Shown here in pieces: positions 55,588-64,000 of a DNA stretch of 64,000 nucleotides. Every line of letters begins with the position of its first letter. Position 1 is the stretch's first letter. The stretch comes from Spirosoma sp. KUDC1026 (GTDB lineage Bacteria; Bacteroidota; Bacteroidia; Cytophagales; Spirosomataceae). A model generated the notes under the pieces. That model was not told the DNA's origin and made no database searches. It worked only from the letters and a program-made list of their open reading frames with translations. The position numbers were made by a program, and so were the translations under genes. The stretch is taken from positions 3,842,001 to 3,906,000 of the forward strand of contig NZ_CP056032.1 in assembly GCF_013375035.1 (NCBI RefSeq), written 5' to 3'.

Positions 55588-56826
55588 CTATTCCTGCATG
55601 GCCTGCCGGTATTTGGCGCGGTCGAAGTCGCCTTCGTTGTTGGCGATGAAGATGGTGGCTACGGTGTTGCCGATAATGTTGGTGATGGAGCGGGCTTCGG
55701 ACATGAACCGGTCGACGCCCAGCAGCAGGGCCAGCCCTTCGACGGGTATCACTTTGATGGCCGTTAACGTACTGGCCAGCACGATAAAGCCGCTACCCGT
55801 CACGCCAGCCGCCCCTTTCGACGTCACCATCAGGATACCGATAATGGTCAGCTCCTGCCCCAGCGACAACTCGATGCCAAACACCTGCGCCAGAAAGACC
55901 GTCGCCATGACGAGGTAAATCGACGTACCGTCCAGGTTGAACGAATATCCCGCCGGAACAACCAGCCCCACTACCGAGCGGGAGCAGCCCATAATCTCAA
56001 GCTTTTCCATGATCTGCGGCAGGGCCGACTCCGACGAAGACGTACCGAGTACAATCAGTAGCTCTTCTTTAATGAACTTCAGCACCGACCACAGGCTTAT
56101 TTTGTAATAGCGCAGCAGCAGATTCAGAATGACGAAGACAAACAGGAACATAGTCGCGTACACCGTACCCATAAGTTTAGCCAGGGGCAGCAGCGTACTT
56201 AATCCGTACTTGCCGATGGTAAACGCCATTCCCCCAAAGGCACCCAGCGGGGCCAGTACCATCACGACGCTCAGAATGTTGAAGAATACTTTTGACAATC
56301 GCTCGAACGTCTGAATCAGCGGTCGGCCCGTTTCCCCCATTTTGGTCAGGCCCACGCCGAAGAGCACCGAGAAGACCAGCACCTGCAGAATTTCGCCCTG
56401 GGCAAATGCCTTCACCGCATTGTCGGGGATGATATGCAGAAAGAACTCGGTCCAGTTCATCTCCGCGCCCTGCTCAGCGTATTTGGAGATATCCCCTTCT
56501 TTAACGGCGCCCGTCTGTACCCCTACCCCCGGCTTGATAACGTTCGCCAGCACCAGGCCAATAGCCAGCGCGCCCGTTGTCACGATCTCGAAGTAGAGCA
56601 GCGCCTTTCCCCCTACGCGACCTACTTTCTTTAAGTCACCCATATTGCTGATACCCAGCACAATGGTCAGAAAGATAATCGGCGCAATCACCATCTTGAT
56701 CAGGTTGATAAAAAGGTCGCCGATGGGCTTCAGCTTCGCGGCTGTTTCGGGGAAAAAGTAACCGGTCAGGATACCCAGCGTAATGGCAATCAGTACACGA
56801 AGGGTCAGGTTGTTCAGGAGTTTCAT
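55588..56826 (-). CDS. Dicarboxylate/amino acid:cation symporter (DAACS, GltP/DctA-like)
   Basis: A 412-residue secondary transporter that takes up glutamate, aspartate or C4-dicarboxylates with Na+ or H+. Family motifs are complete: the serine-rich hairpin VLGTSSSESALPQIMEKLEI, the NMDGT-like SFNLDGTSIYLVMATVFLAQ, the second hairpin SKGAAGVTGSGFIVLASTL and DRFMSEARSITNIIGNTVAT. Eight hydrophobic segments are visible. The ATG at 56826 matches the family start (MKLLNNLTLRVLIAITLG); a longer frame to 56880 is encoded by a polypyrimidine repeat and is rejected. Confidence 0.95.
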   Translation of the reverse strand: MKLLNNLTLRVLIAITLGILTGYFFPETAAKLKPIGDLFINLIKMVIAPIIFLTIVLGISNMGDLKKVGRVGGKALLYFEIVTTGALAIGLVLANVIKPGVGVQTGAVKEGDISKYAEQGAEMNWTEFFLHIIPDNAVKAFAQGEILQVLVFSVLFGVGLTKMGETGRPLIQTFERLSKVFFNILSVVMVLAPLGAFGGMAFTIGKYGLSTLLPLAKLMGTVYATMFLFVFVILNLLLRYYKISLWSVLKFIKEELLIVLGTSSSESALPQIMEKLEIMGCSRSVVGLVVPAGYSFNLDGTSIYLVMATVFLAQVFGIELSLGQELTIIGILMVTSKGAAGVTGSGFIVLASTLTAIKVIPVEGLALLLGVDRFMSEARSITNIIGNTVATIFIANNEGDFDRAKYRQAMQE

Positions 56827-56828
56827 AA

Positions 56829-56940
56829 AAAAAAGGAGGAGAGGGAGGAGAGGGAGGAAAGGGCCAAGAAGCGTAGACATTAGGGGGCAGTTTAAGCCTT
56901 ATTCCCTTTCCTCCCTCTCCTCCATCCTCCCCTTCCTTCT
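56829..56940. repeat. Inverted repeat of polypurine/polypyrimidine tracts
   Basis: GGAGGAGAGGGAGGAAAGGG (56844-56863) is exactly complementary to CCCTTTCCTCCCTCTCCTCC (56904-56923), and both continue as purine-rich or pyrimidine-rich tracts. The loop is 40 nt. It lies between two genes of the same strand, immediately upstream of the symporter ATG, and resembles the tract at 17411-17470. Confidence 0.75.
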
Positions 56941-57454
56941 ATTTTATAACTTGTTCTTTAATTGCCCGGATGCGGTCGTTAAAGTTCAGGCTGAGAAAAT
57001 CGATGTGGGGAACCAGGGTCGCTTCCAGCAAACCGATCACCTTGTCGTCGTGAGGGATCCGTTTGCCAGTGGCCACGCTGACGTATTTCGACGTAACCCA
57101 CAACACGTTCTTGAGCTGGGTTTTGCCATCGTCAGTCATGTAATATTCCGTAACGATTGTATCCTCGTTGAAATAGATCAGCCGCGACGAGATGCGGACC
57201 CACTCACTCACCAGGGCCGGCCGGATGTAGGCAATCTGATGCTGGTAAATCACCCAACTCGTTTTCAGCTCGTGGAAGAGTTGTCCCGGGCTGAAATCGT
57301 ACAGTTTAGCAACCTGATCCTCACGGGCGTTGAAGTAGTAATCGAAATACTTGGCGTTGTTGAGGTGCTGCAACGGATCGCAGTCCTGGAAGCGAATAAT
57401 GACGCGGGATTCGGTTTCGGTGGGGTAACTCCGGTTGGGGTCTCGTTTAAACAT
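56939..57454 (-). CDS. Acyl-CoA thioesterase-like hot-dog protein
   Basis: A 171-residue single hot-dog-fold protein of the 4-hydroxybenzoyl-CoA thioesterase group. The signature is IIRFQDCDPLQHLNNAKYFD with the catalytic-type aspartate (D in CDPLQHLNN), followed by LKTSWVIYQHQIAYIRPALV and YFNEDTIVTEYYMTDDGKTQ. Typical length and soluble. It should hydrolyse a CoA or ACP thioester, but the acyl chain cannot be predicted. The ATG at 57454 is preferred over a TTG at 57490. Its stop lies at the edge of the polypyrimidine repeat before the symporter gene. Confidence 0.87.
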   Translation of the reverse strand: MFKRDPNRSYPTETESRVIIRFQDCDPLQHLNNAKYFDYYFNAREDQVAKLYDFSPGQLFHELKTSWVIYQHQIAYIRPALVSEWVRISSRLIYFNEDTIVTEYYMTDDGKTQLKNVLWVTSKYVSVATGKRIPHDDKVIGLLEATLVPHIDFLSLNFNDRIRAIKEQVIK

Positions 57455-57592
57455 ACGGCTAATCGTTGGCAATCCGACAGGATGACGCAAGTTGACAAAA
57501 TACAGGCATTTTTTTTAATCCCTGTACTCTGAATCCGGATCTTTGCGTTTGTTCAATAAAATCACTGTTTAAGTCAAAACTGCTCGACCACT

Positions 57593-58042
57593 ATGCGACA
57601 TTTTCAGTCCTTAGCCTTTCTGTTCGTTTCAATCTTTCTACTCACCTCCTTCGCTCCCAAAGACAATCCGGGCGCGGTGGTCGGTACCTGGCTTAACGGC
57701 ACCAAACGGGGCCACGTTCAGATTTACGAGAAAGGCGGTACGTATTTCGGCAAACTGATCTGGCTTAAAGAACCCAACGATCCGGAAACGGGCAAACCCA
57801 AAACCGACAGCAAAAATCAGGACCCTAGCCGCCGGTCACGAGCGCTCATGAATCTGCCAATCATGTATAATTTCAAATTCGACGGCGGCAACGTCTGGAG
57901 CGACGGCAAGATTTATAACCCCGAAGACGGCAAGGAATACAACTGCAAAATGACTTTAAGAGACCCAAACACGCTGGACGTTCGGGGGTACGTGGGAATT
58001 TCGCTGCTGGGTAAAACCCAGACCTGGACCCGTATTAAATAG
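57593..58042 (+). CDS. DUF2147 secreted protein
   Basis: A 149-residue protein with a signal peptide (MRHFQSLAFLFVSIFLLTSF) and a DUF2147 domain: VVGTWLNGTKRGHVQIYEKG, YFGKLIWLKEPNDPETGKPK, DPSRRSRALMNLPIMYNF, GNVWSDGKIYNPEDGKEYNC and a closing TLDVRGYVGISLLGKTQTW. The fold is a small lipocalin-like beta barrel found widely in exported proteins, with no known activity. Normal length for the family. Divergent from the thioesterase gene, with about 140 nt between the starts. Confidence 0.88.
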   Translation: MRHFQSLAFLFVSIFLLTSFAPKDNPGAVVGTWLNGTKRGHVQIYEKGGTYFGKLIWLKEPNDPETGKPKTDSKNQDPSRRSRALMNLPIMYNFKFDGGNVWSDGKIYNPEDGKEYNCKMTLRDPNTLDVRGYVGISLLGKTQTWTRIK

Positions 58043-58117
58043 AAGTGCCCACCGCCCTTATGTGACGATTTTTCCAAGCTCCTGAAAACAATTTCGTCTA
58101 GGTTTAGTTCTATTTAT

Positions 58118-58134
58118 GTAATCAAGGTGATTAC
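58118..58134. promoter_or_regulatory. Perfect 7-3-7 palindrome upstream of csbD
   Basis: GTAATCA-AGG-TGATTAC lies 31 nt before the CsbD start codon. Its size and symmetry fit a dimeric repressor or activator site; the regulator is unknown. Confidence 0.4.
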
Positions 58135-58164
58135 GAGTATCATTCAACGTTAAACACTACGATC

Positions 58165-58350
58165 ATGAACGAGACAACCATCAAAGGCGGCTGGAACGAA
58201 ACAAAAGGTAAAATCAAACAGGCTTACGGTGACCTCACCGACGACGATCTGACGTACGCAGAAGGTAAAGAAGACGAAATGTGGGGCAAAATCCAGCAGA
58301 AAACGGGTAAGACCAAAGACGAAATAAATAAAGCAATTGCCGACTTGTAG
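58165..58350 (+). CDS. csbD: CsbD-family stress protein, 61 aa
   Basis: A small hydrophilic helical protein with the whole family pattern: [40 protein letters not shown] and [17 protein letters not shown]. CsbD proteins are made under general stress in many bacteria, and their molecular job is not known. It stands alone with its own palindromic upstream site (58118-58134) and its own terminator. Confidence 0.94.
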   Translation: MNETTIKGGWNETKGKIKQAYGDLTDDDLTYAEGKEDEMWGKIQQKTGKTKDEINKAIADL

Positions 58351-58370
58351 TAGAAGGCATCGCAAGTGAG

Positions 58371-58399
58371 AAGCCGGGACATACGCTCCGGCTTTTTTT
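58371..58399 (+). terminator. Hairpin terminator of csbD
   Basis: AAGCCGG (58371-58377) and CCGGCTT (58388-58394) with a 10-nt loop, followed by a T run (TTTTTG): a canonical intrinsic terminator. Confidence 0.9.
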
Positions 58400-58507
58400 G
58401 TGTCCCTACCGCTCATCCAATATTTCTATAAAAAATGTTAACCTCTGCTCATTTTGCAAACTATTCTAGTAGTTTAGATAAAAATACCCAACTTCTCTTT
58501 TTTCCTC

Positions 58508-61333
58508 ATGAACAAAGCGATACTCGCTCAACTGGCTCGCCGTTGTGTGCTGGCAACGGCCGTCGTTGTGGGCAGCGCATCCCTCACGCTGGCCCAGGAT
58601 AAGCCAGCTAAAGTTACGCTGCCTGCCGGAGTTACCCAGGGTGCTTCCGTCGAAGGAATCACCGAATACCAGTTAAAAAACGGCATGAAAGTGCTGCTCT
58701 TCCCTGACCCATCGAAACCAACCGTTACCGTCAACATTACGTATCTGGTGGGTTCACGACACGAAGGACTGGGCGAAACCGGGATGGCACACTTGCTGGA
58801 GCATATGGTCTTTAAAGGTTCGACCAAGCACCCGAACATTCCGCAGGAACTAACCGCTCACGGTGCCCGGCCAAACGGAACGACCTGGCTCGACCGCACC
58901 AACTACTTCGAAACCTTCGCGGCTACGGATGAGAACCTGAAATGGGCCCTCGATCTGGAGTCGGACCGGATGGTCAACTCGTTTATTAAGAAAGAAGACC
59001 TGGCTACTGAGTTCTCGGTTGTGCGGAACGAGTTTGAAATGGGCGAAAACTCCCCTCAGAACGTTCTGAACGAACGGGTTGTGTCGTCGGCTTACCTCTG
59101 GCATAACTACGGCAACTCGACTATCGGGAACCGGACCGACATCGAGAAAGTCCCTATCGATAACCTACAGGCGTTTTACAAGAAATTCTACCAGCCCGAT
59201 AATGCCGTATTGGTCGTAGCGGGTAAGATTGACGAAGGAAAAACGCTGGCAATGATCAACGATTATTTCGGTGCCATTCCCAAACCAACGCGGGTATTAC
59301 AACCTACATACAGCCAGGAACCAACGCAGGATGGCGAACGGATGGTAACGCTCCGGCGTGTAGGTGATACGAAAGTAGTATCGGCCCTCTACCACACCAT
59401 GCCGGGTTCGCACCCCGATTACCCAACGCTGGACGTCATCACCGAAGTGCTGACAAACGAACCCAGCGGTCGGTTGTATAAAGCCCTGGTCGAAAGTAAA
59501 AAAGCCTCGCAGCAGTACGGTTACTCGTTCACCACGAAAGATCCTGGTTACGTGTACTTCGCGGCCGAAATGCTCAAGGACAAGCCACTGGACGACGCTA
59601 AAAATGCGCTGCTGAACACACTTGATTCGGTTGCGATTGTCACGCCGGACAAAGCCGAAATCGATCGCGCCAAAGCCAAACTGCTGAAAGATGTGGAACT
59701 GAGCTTCAAGAGCGCTGAGCGCGTTGGTCTGGCCATGAGCGAATACATCGCTACGGGCGACTGGCGGCTGGGCTTTCTTTACCGCGATGCACTTGAGAAG
59801 GTTACCCCCGCCGATGTGAAGCGTGTAGCCAGCTACTATTTCAAACCGTCGAACCGGACTGTCGGTCTGTTCATTCCCGAACAGGCGCCCGACCGGGTAG
59901 ACGTACCACAGGCCCCCGATGTGGCGGCCATGGTGAAAAACTACAAAGGCCGCGCACTGGTAGCCCAGGGCGAAGCCTTTGATCCATCACCGAGCAATAT
60001 CGAAGGCCGCACCCGGCGCGTAGAGCAACCCAACACGCTGGAACTGGCTTTATTGCCAAAATCAACCCGCGGCAACGAAGTGAACGCCCGGCTGACACTC
60101 CGCTATGGTGACGAGAAATCGCTGATGAACAAAGCGGCCATCGCCAGCCTGACAGCAGCTATGCTCGACAAAGGTACTACTACCCGGAGCCGGCAGCAGA
60201 TCAAGGACGAACTGGACAAGCTCAAAGCACAGGTAAACGTGTACGGTAGCGGCAACCAGGTAAACGCCAATATCAAAACCACCAAGGAAAACCTGCCCGA
60301 GGTGATTCGAATTGTGAGCGATATGCTCAAAAATCCGGTCTTCAACGCGAACGAGTTCGAGAAACTGAAACAGGAACAACTGGCGCAGATCGAAGCGCAG
60401 CGATCAGAACCTCAGGCTCTCGCCTTCACGATGTATAGCCGGCAGATGAGCCCCTATTCTAAAGAGGACATCCGCTACACCACTACGCCCGACGAGGACG
60501 TAGCCATGCTGAACGCAACTAAACTGGACGACCTTAAGCAGTTTCACAAAGATTTCTATGGTGCGTCGGCAGGCACGTTTGCAGCCGTCGGCGATTTTGA
60601 CGAGGGTGTTGTCAAGAAGGTTGTTATGAGCGAGTTGGGTACGTGGAAAGCAAAGAAGCCATTCAGCCGTCTGGTAACGCCTTTTGTTGACGTCAAACCA
60701 ACACCTCAGTCGATTGAAACGCCCGACAAAGCCAACGCGATGATGGTGGCTGGGGTAAACCTGCCGCTGCGCGACGATGACCCAGATTATCCAGCCCTGG
60801 TACTCGGTAACTACATGCTGGGCGGTGGCTTCCTGAACTCGCGTCTGGCAGTACGTATCCGGCAGAAAGAAGGTATCAGCTACGGCGTAGGATCGAATAT
60901 TTCAGCCAATCCACTGGACAAAACGGGTTCCTTTATGACTTATGCCATTTACAACCCGGAAAATGCGGAGCGTCTGGAAAAAGCGTTTCGCGAAGAAATG
61001 GATAAGGTAGTGAAAGAAGGCTTTACGGCCGATGAAATTAACGCAGCACGGGCGGGCTATTTGCAGTCGCGGATGGTAAGCCGGGCGCAGGACCCCTCTC
61101 TGGCCAGTATGCTCAACAGCTACCTTTACCTGAACCGAACGATGAACTGGGACGCTGAATTCGAAAAGAAAATGGCCTCTCTAACACCGGAACAGGTAAA
61201 CGCTGCCATGAAAAAGCATATCGATCCTAGCAAAATCTCGATTATCAAAGCAGGTGATTTCGCGAACGCGGCCAAGAAAGCAGCTGCGCAAAAACCAGCT
61301 TCGTCGGTGAGCAGCGGGGGCGATAAAAAATAA
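58508..61333 (+). CDS. M16 metallopeptidase with two M16 units (pitrilysin-type, zinc)
   Basis: A 941-residue secreted peptidase. After the signal peptide (about residues 1-30, ending ASLTLAQ), the first half is catalytic: the inverted zinc motif HLLEH (H95, E98, H99) in MAHLLEHMVFKGSTKHPN and the distal glutamate in NEFEMGENSPQNVLNER. The second half (from about 500, PNTLELALLPKSTRGNEVNA ... LDDLKQFHKDFYGASAGTFA) keeps the fold but has no zinc motif, as in fused PqqL-type proteins. It degrades unfolded peptides in the periplasm. The C-terminus is a Lys/Ala/Ser-rich tail. Ends before a hairpin terminator. Confidence 0.94.
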   Translation: MNKAILAQLARRCVLATAVVVGSASLTLAQDKPAKVTLPAGVTQGASVEGITEYQLKNGMKVLLFPDPSKPTVTVNITYLVGSRHEGLGETGMAHLLEHMVFKGSTKHPNIPQELTAHGARPNGTTWLDRTNYFETFAATDENLKWALDLESDRMVNSFIKKEDLATEFSVVRNEFEMGENSPQNVLNERVVSSAYLWHNYGNSTIGNRTDIEKVPIDNLQAFYKKFYQPDNAVLVVAGKIDEGKTLAMINDYFGAIPKPTRVLQPTYSQEPTQDGERMVTLRRVGDTKVVSALYHTMPGSHPDYPTLDVITEVLTNEPSGRLYKALVESKKASQQYGYSFTTKDPGYVYFAAEMLKDKPLDDAKNALLNTLDSVAIVTPDKAEIDRAKAKLLKDVELSFKSAERVGLAMSEYIATGDWRLGFLYRDALEKVTPADVKRVASYYFKPSNRTVGLFIPEQAPDRVDVPQAPDVAAMVKNYKGRALVAQGEAFDPSPSNIEGRTRRVEQPNTLELALLPKSTRGNEVNARLTLRYGDEKSLMNKAAIASLTAAMLDKGTTTRSRQQIKDELDKLKAQVNVYGSGNQVNANIKTTKENLPEVIRIVSDMLKNPVFNANEFEKLKQEQLAQIEAQRSEPQALAFTMYSRQMSPYSKEDIRYTTTPDEDVAMLNATKLDDLKQFHKDFYGASAGTFAAVGDFDEGVVKKVVMSELGTWKAKKPFSRLVTPFVDVKPTPQSIETPDKANAMMVAGVNLPLRDDDPDYPALVLGNYMLGGGFLNSRLAVRIRQKEGISYGVGSNISANPLDKTGSFMTYAIYNPENAERLEKAFREEMDKVVKEGFTADEINAARAGYLQSRMVSRAQDPSLASMLNSYLYLNRTMNWDAEFEKKMASLTPEQVNAAMKKHIDPSKISIIKAGDFANAAKKAAAQKPASSVSSGGDKK

Positions 61334-61352
61334 CTCGATTTTTAGCGGCCTG

Positions 61353-61386
61353 AAAGAACCGGAGCGTTGTGTTCCGGTTCTTTTTT
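61353..61386 (+). terminator. Hairpin terminator after the M16 peptidase gene
   Basis: AAAGAACCGGA (61353-61363) and TCCGGTTCTTT (61373-61383), 11-bp perfect stem, 9-nt loop, followed by a T run. Confidence 0.9.
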
Positions 61387-61436
61387 ATACCTTACAACTA
61401 ACTATTACGTTATAAAACTAAAATCTACGTTATACC

Positions 61437-62840
61437 ATGAAACCTGTTCTGCGCATACTCCCTTTTCTGGCGGCTCTATCAGTGACAGCGCAAGTTCAGG
61501 TCAGGTCAACCGTTGACCTGACCGACAGCACAAAAAAACAGTTGATGCGCACTTACCTACCGGCAATCAAACCCGGAGAGCAGGCCACTGTAAAGGACAT
61601 TGCTTACGAAATTGCAAACGGAAATCTCGTGCTGGACTTTCGACGTTTCCTGCACAAAAGGCGCTTTCAGCCGAAAGATGAAGCACTTCTTATTCTTGAT
61701 GGCTATTTTCAATCGAGTGGGCAGGCAGACTTAATTACGTACCGACTAGAGTCCGATAAGCTCTGGCCCGCTGATCAGGAACGTGTTCTGACCGATCTTA
61801 TTCGCGAGTTCTTTGCTACCCACCCGTTAGCCGTACGGAGTTACCTATCGGCTACGCCGTTTCATTACCACTCATTCATCATGCTGTCCAGAGACAAACC
61901 AAGGCGGGTTAAACCGGCAAAAGGGACGATAAGTGATCTGAGCACAGCCGCGCAGACGAACCGACCCGATACGGTTACTCGCCTTGTTTTTTCAGGACTG
62001 CTTCTGGATACTATTCCGGCCCTACTCTACCGTTTTACTAATGTCGAAGAGATTGACCTGGGCAGCAATAACCTGACACGTCTCCCCGCCCGCTTAACCA
62101 CCTTACCCAGGCTGAAGCGACTGAATCTGATGACGAATCTGCTGACTGAAGACAGCATTGCGTTTTCACGTAACAAACACCTCGCGGCTATTAACTTACA
62201 ACGCAACCGGCTCACGCACGCCCCCACTGCGCTGCGCAAAAACCGACGATTAACAAGTCTGTGGCTGGGAAACAATGACTTGCTGGACGTTCAGGTAAGC
62301 ACGCTACGTCGTTTGAACGATCTTAATCTTTACAACGTCGGCTTAACGGTATTCCCTAAAAGCCTCCTGCGCCTGAAGAAGTTGAAACAGCTCGATCTGT
62401 ATTATAACAAGCTCACCACGCTGCCCGCCCAGCTTGGGAAATTAAGACGACTGGAGCAGCTGGCCGTAGCGCACAATGACCTGAGCGCACTTCCGAAAAC
62501 GCTTCCTAAACTTCGACGGCTACAGGCGCTGTACCTGCATCACAACCGCATCGGCCAGTTACCGGCCCGGCTGGAGCAGTTGAATCAACTACGCGTACTG
62601 GACCTGGGCTACAACTGGCTTTCCGTTCCCCCGACGGCCTTAACTGCACTGCCGGCCCTGGAAGATCTGGATATGAGCAATAATAACCTACAGGAGTTAC
62701 CGGCGTCGCTGGCTGGCATGAAACAGTTGAAACATCTTTATCTACGCTCAAACCCGTTCATTCAGCGGGGGGCCAAAACGGGGCCGTACGCCGGTGTTAT
62801 TCAGCAACTCGAAGCCAATAAAACAGAGGTGTTCTACTAG
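61437..62840 (+). CDS. Exported leucine-rich repeat protein
   Basis: A 467-residue protein with a signal peptide (MKPVLRILPFLAALSVTAQ). Residues 30-170 form a unique N-terminal domain (SAT...FHYHSFIMLSRDKPRRVK). From about residue 180 to 455 eleven to twelve leucine-rich repeats of 23 residues follow the pattern LxxLxxLxLxxNxLxxLPxxL, for example RLPARLTTLPRLKRLNLMTN, QLDLYYNKLTTLPAQLGKLR and LDLGYNWLSVPPTALTALP. It most likely binds proteins at the cell surface or in the periplasm. Partners are unknown. Confidence 0.9.
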   Translation: MKPVLRILPFLAALSVTAQVQVRSTVDLTDSTKKQLMRTYLPAIKPGEQATVKDIAYEIANGNLVLDFRRFLHKRRFQPKDEALLILDGYFQSSGQADLITYRLESDKLWPADQERVLTDLIREFFATHPLAVRSYLSATPFHYHSFIMLSRDKPRRVKPAKGTISDLSTAAQTNRPDTVTRLVFSGLLLDTIPALLYRFTNVEEIDLGSNNLTRLPARLTTLPRLKRLNLMTNLLTEDSIAFSRNKHLAAINLQRNRLTHAPTALRKNRRLTSLWLGNNDLLDVQVSTLRRLNDLNLYNVGLTVFPKSLLRLKKLKQLDLYYNKLTTLPAQLGKLRRLEQLAVAHNDLSALPKTLPKLRRLQALYLHHNRIGQLPARLEQLNQLRVLDLGYNWLSVPPTALTALPALEDLDMSNNNLQELPASLAGMKQLKHLYLRSNPFIQRGAKTGPYAGVIQQLEANKTEVFY

Positions 62841-62957
62841 CCAAATAAAATTTTGCTTTGAATCTTCATAATCAATTGCAGATAATATAAAAAATCGCAG
62901 AAATCAGCCGAAATTTGCCTGGTAAAGGAGTCGTCAACGTATCCTTTACCACTTTTT

Positions 62958-63878
62958 ATGCAAGTTGCTGGTCCATCCTTATCGACCGAACCGAGCCGCC
63001 TGAAGCTCTGGTCGGCACTCACCTCCGTTTATATCCTCTGGGGCTCGACGTACCTGTTCATCCATTTCATGACCGAACAGATGCCCCCGCTCTACATGGT
63101 ATCCATGCGCTATCTGACGTCAGGGTCGCTGATGTACGGTTATGCACGGCTGACGGGTACGCCCCGCCCTACCCGCGCGGAATGGAAATCGGCGGGTTTG
63201 ATCGGTATTCTGCTGCTGGCTATCTCCAATGGCTTCCTGACGCTGGGGCTTCAGTACATTCCAACGGGAATGGCAGCCATGCTGGGTGGCCTGCTGCCCG
63301 TTTTCCTGCTCACACTCAATTGGGTATCCTTCGGGCGGTTGCGGCCATCCAACCTCGCGCTGGCGGGTTTGGTGCTGGGCGTTGTGGGCGTTTACTTTCT
63401 AATTAAGCCCGACAAACTACAAACCACTGGTGGGTTGGACGCCAACCTGCTGGGTGCGTCGCTCGTTACGTTCGGCAACTTTGCCTGGGCTGTTGGTACA
63501 CTCCTAACACCCCGCGTTACATTGCCGTCGGGTACCATTTCGAGCGGTATACAAATGCTGGTGGGTGGTGCCGTACTACTGGCGGTCAGCCTGATGTTCG
63601 AACCCGTTACGCCCCTGAGTATTCTTCAGGCTCCCCCCATGGCCATCGGCTCTATGTTCTACCTGGTCGTATTCGGCAGCATCATTGGCTTTTCGTCATA
63701 TTCGTGGCTGGCCCGTAACGCCCCGCCCCAGCTTCTGTCGACTTACGCCTTCGTGAATCCCGTCGTTGCCATGCTGCTGGGCTCCGTTTTCGCCGGGGAA
63801 ATCTTCACCAGTCAATCCCTGATCGGCGCCGTCATCGCCCTGGCCGGAGTAATCCTGATTACGCTGGGGAGGAAATAA
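62958..63878 (+). CDS. EamA-family DMT exporter (YedA/RhaT-type)
   Basis: A 306-residue inner-membrane transporter with ten helices arranged as two EamA halves. Motifs: TSVYILWGSTYLFIHFMTEQ, MRYLTSGSLMYGYARLTG, LGLQYIPTGMAAMLGGLLPV, SLVTFGNFAWAVGTLLTPRV and STYAFVNPVVAMLLGSVFAG. Such proteins export amino acids or other small metabolites; the substrate cannot be assigned. Preceded by 117 nt with no clear promoter, and followed at once by an octamer-based palindrome (63877-63966). Confidence 0.93.
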   Translation: MQVAGPSLSTEPSRLKLWSALTSVYILWGSTYLFIHFMTEQMPPLYMVSMRYLTSGSLMYGYARLTGTPRPTRAEWKSAGLIGILLLAISNGFLTLGLQYIPTGMAAMLGGLLPVFLLTLNWVSFGRLRPSNLALAGLVLGVVGVYFLIKPDKLQTTGGLDANLLGASLVTFGNFAWAVGTLLTPRVTLPSGTISSGIQMLVGGAVLLAVSLMFEPVTPLSILQAPPMAIGSMFYLVVFGSIIGFSSYSWLARNAPPQLLSTYAFVNPVVAMLLGSVFAGEIFTSQSLIGAVIALAGVILITLGRK

Positions 63879-63966
63879 TTGTGAATGAGCGAATGAGTGA
63901 TTGAGTGAATAGCTGCCGCGCCCCTATTGCTCCGGATGGTATTCACTCATTCACTCATTCACAATT
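63877..63966. repeat. Octamer-based palindromic repeat (GTGAATGA units)
   Basis: Left arm 63877-63912 (AATTGTGAATGAGCGAATGA..., ending GTGAATAG) consists of four 8-nt units; the right arm 63940-63966 (TATTCACTCATTCACTCATT..., ending CACAATT) holds three complementary units. The left arm overlaps the stop codon area of the exporter gene. It belongs to the same family as the in-frame copy in czcA (20104-20258). It could act as a transcription terminator here. Confidence 0.85.
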
Positions 63967-64000
63967 GGGGCGGTGGGCTAATGCTCGACCAGCCGCCATC

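Noticed and set aside
1..64000. tRNA or rRNA genes
   Set aside because: No cloverleaf with a GTTCRANNC T-loop or rRNA segment was noticed on either strand; a tRNAscan run would be needed to exclude one completely.

Overview
The window looks like a chromosome segment from a Bacteroidota of the order Cytophagales, most like Spirosoma and its relatives. The evidence is family composition (DUF2911, DUF2147, DUF6660, fused CzcA-CzcC, MbnP/MbnH, PaoABC, multi-PAS kinases) and repeated use of the Bacteroidota -7 promoter element TAnnTTTG. This is inferred from the sequence alone. Most genes have a moderate GC, coherent host-like style. Two stretches are clearly AT-richer: about 27.5-38.5 kb (patchy) and 54.0-55.5 kb.

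Layout. 1-18 kb is ordinary core-like content: an M3 peptidase (cut by the left edge), a Vat-like acetyltransferase, a histidine kinase/Crp-type response regulator pair, a thioredoxin-like protein, a fatty-acid desaturase, two very large multi-PAS kinases, an erythromycin-esterase-like protein, a frameshifted RibD-type reductase, a DUF2911 protein and a SorA/SorB-like sulfite dehydrogenase pair. 18.4-27.2 kb is a heavy-metal resistance operon: a Cys/His-rich DUF6660 protein, a CzcA pump fused to its own TolC-like outer-membrane factor, the CzcB adaptor and a Zn/Cd/Co-type P-type ATPase.

27.2-39 kb is the accessory region and the most interesting part. Small foreign genes on the + strand (an unknown protein, a DUF2185 protein and an ApaLI-like restriction-modification pair) are separated by copies of a composite repeat. 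Each copy has a GCCCAAC ... GTTRGGY imperfect hairpin resembling an integron attC site, flanked on both sides by a GACAGGNNGCNSGYC motif. No integrase is present, so the simplest reading is a cassette cluster lacking an integrase (CALIN-like). One repeat is split by a group II intron on the - strand (28864-34961). That intron is itself broken by an IS21-family element, which splits its maturase gene with a 5-bp target duplication, and by an IS3-family element in its 5' RNA domains.

39.2-43.4 kb encodes a PaoABC-type periplasmic aldehyde oxidoreductase. 43.7-45.1 kb holds a divergent HxlR regulator/pirin pair around a 13-bp inverted repeat. 45.4-49.5 kb is a probable copper locus (CNGQC small protein, MbnP, MbnH di-heme protein, outer-membrane protein, lipoprotein). 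49.7-53.8 kb has an ECF-sigma remnant, a fused GDPD/alkaline phosphatase, an HGSNAT-like membrane acyltransferase and an exported thiol peroxidase. 54-55.3 kb is a small AT-rich island with a SUKH-type immunity-like protein. 55.6-63.9 kb returns to core-like genes (symporter, thioesterase, DUF2147, CsbD, M16 peptidase, LRR protein, DMT exporter).

Small repeat families are scattered through the host DNA: a palindrome made of 8-bp units (GTGAATGA) occurs near the right edge and also in frame inside czcA; polypurine/polypyrimidine tracts and a 161-bp palindrome are also present. No rRNA, tRNA or CRISPR array was seen.
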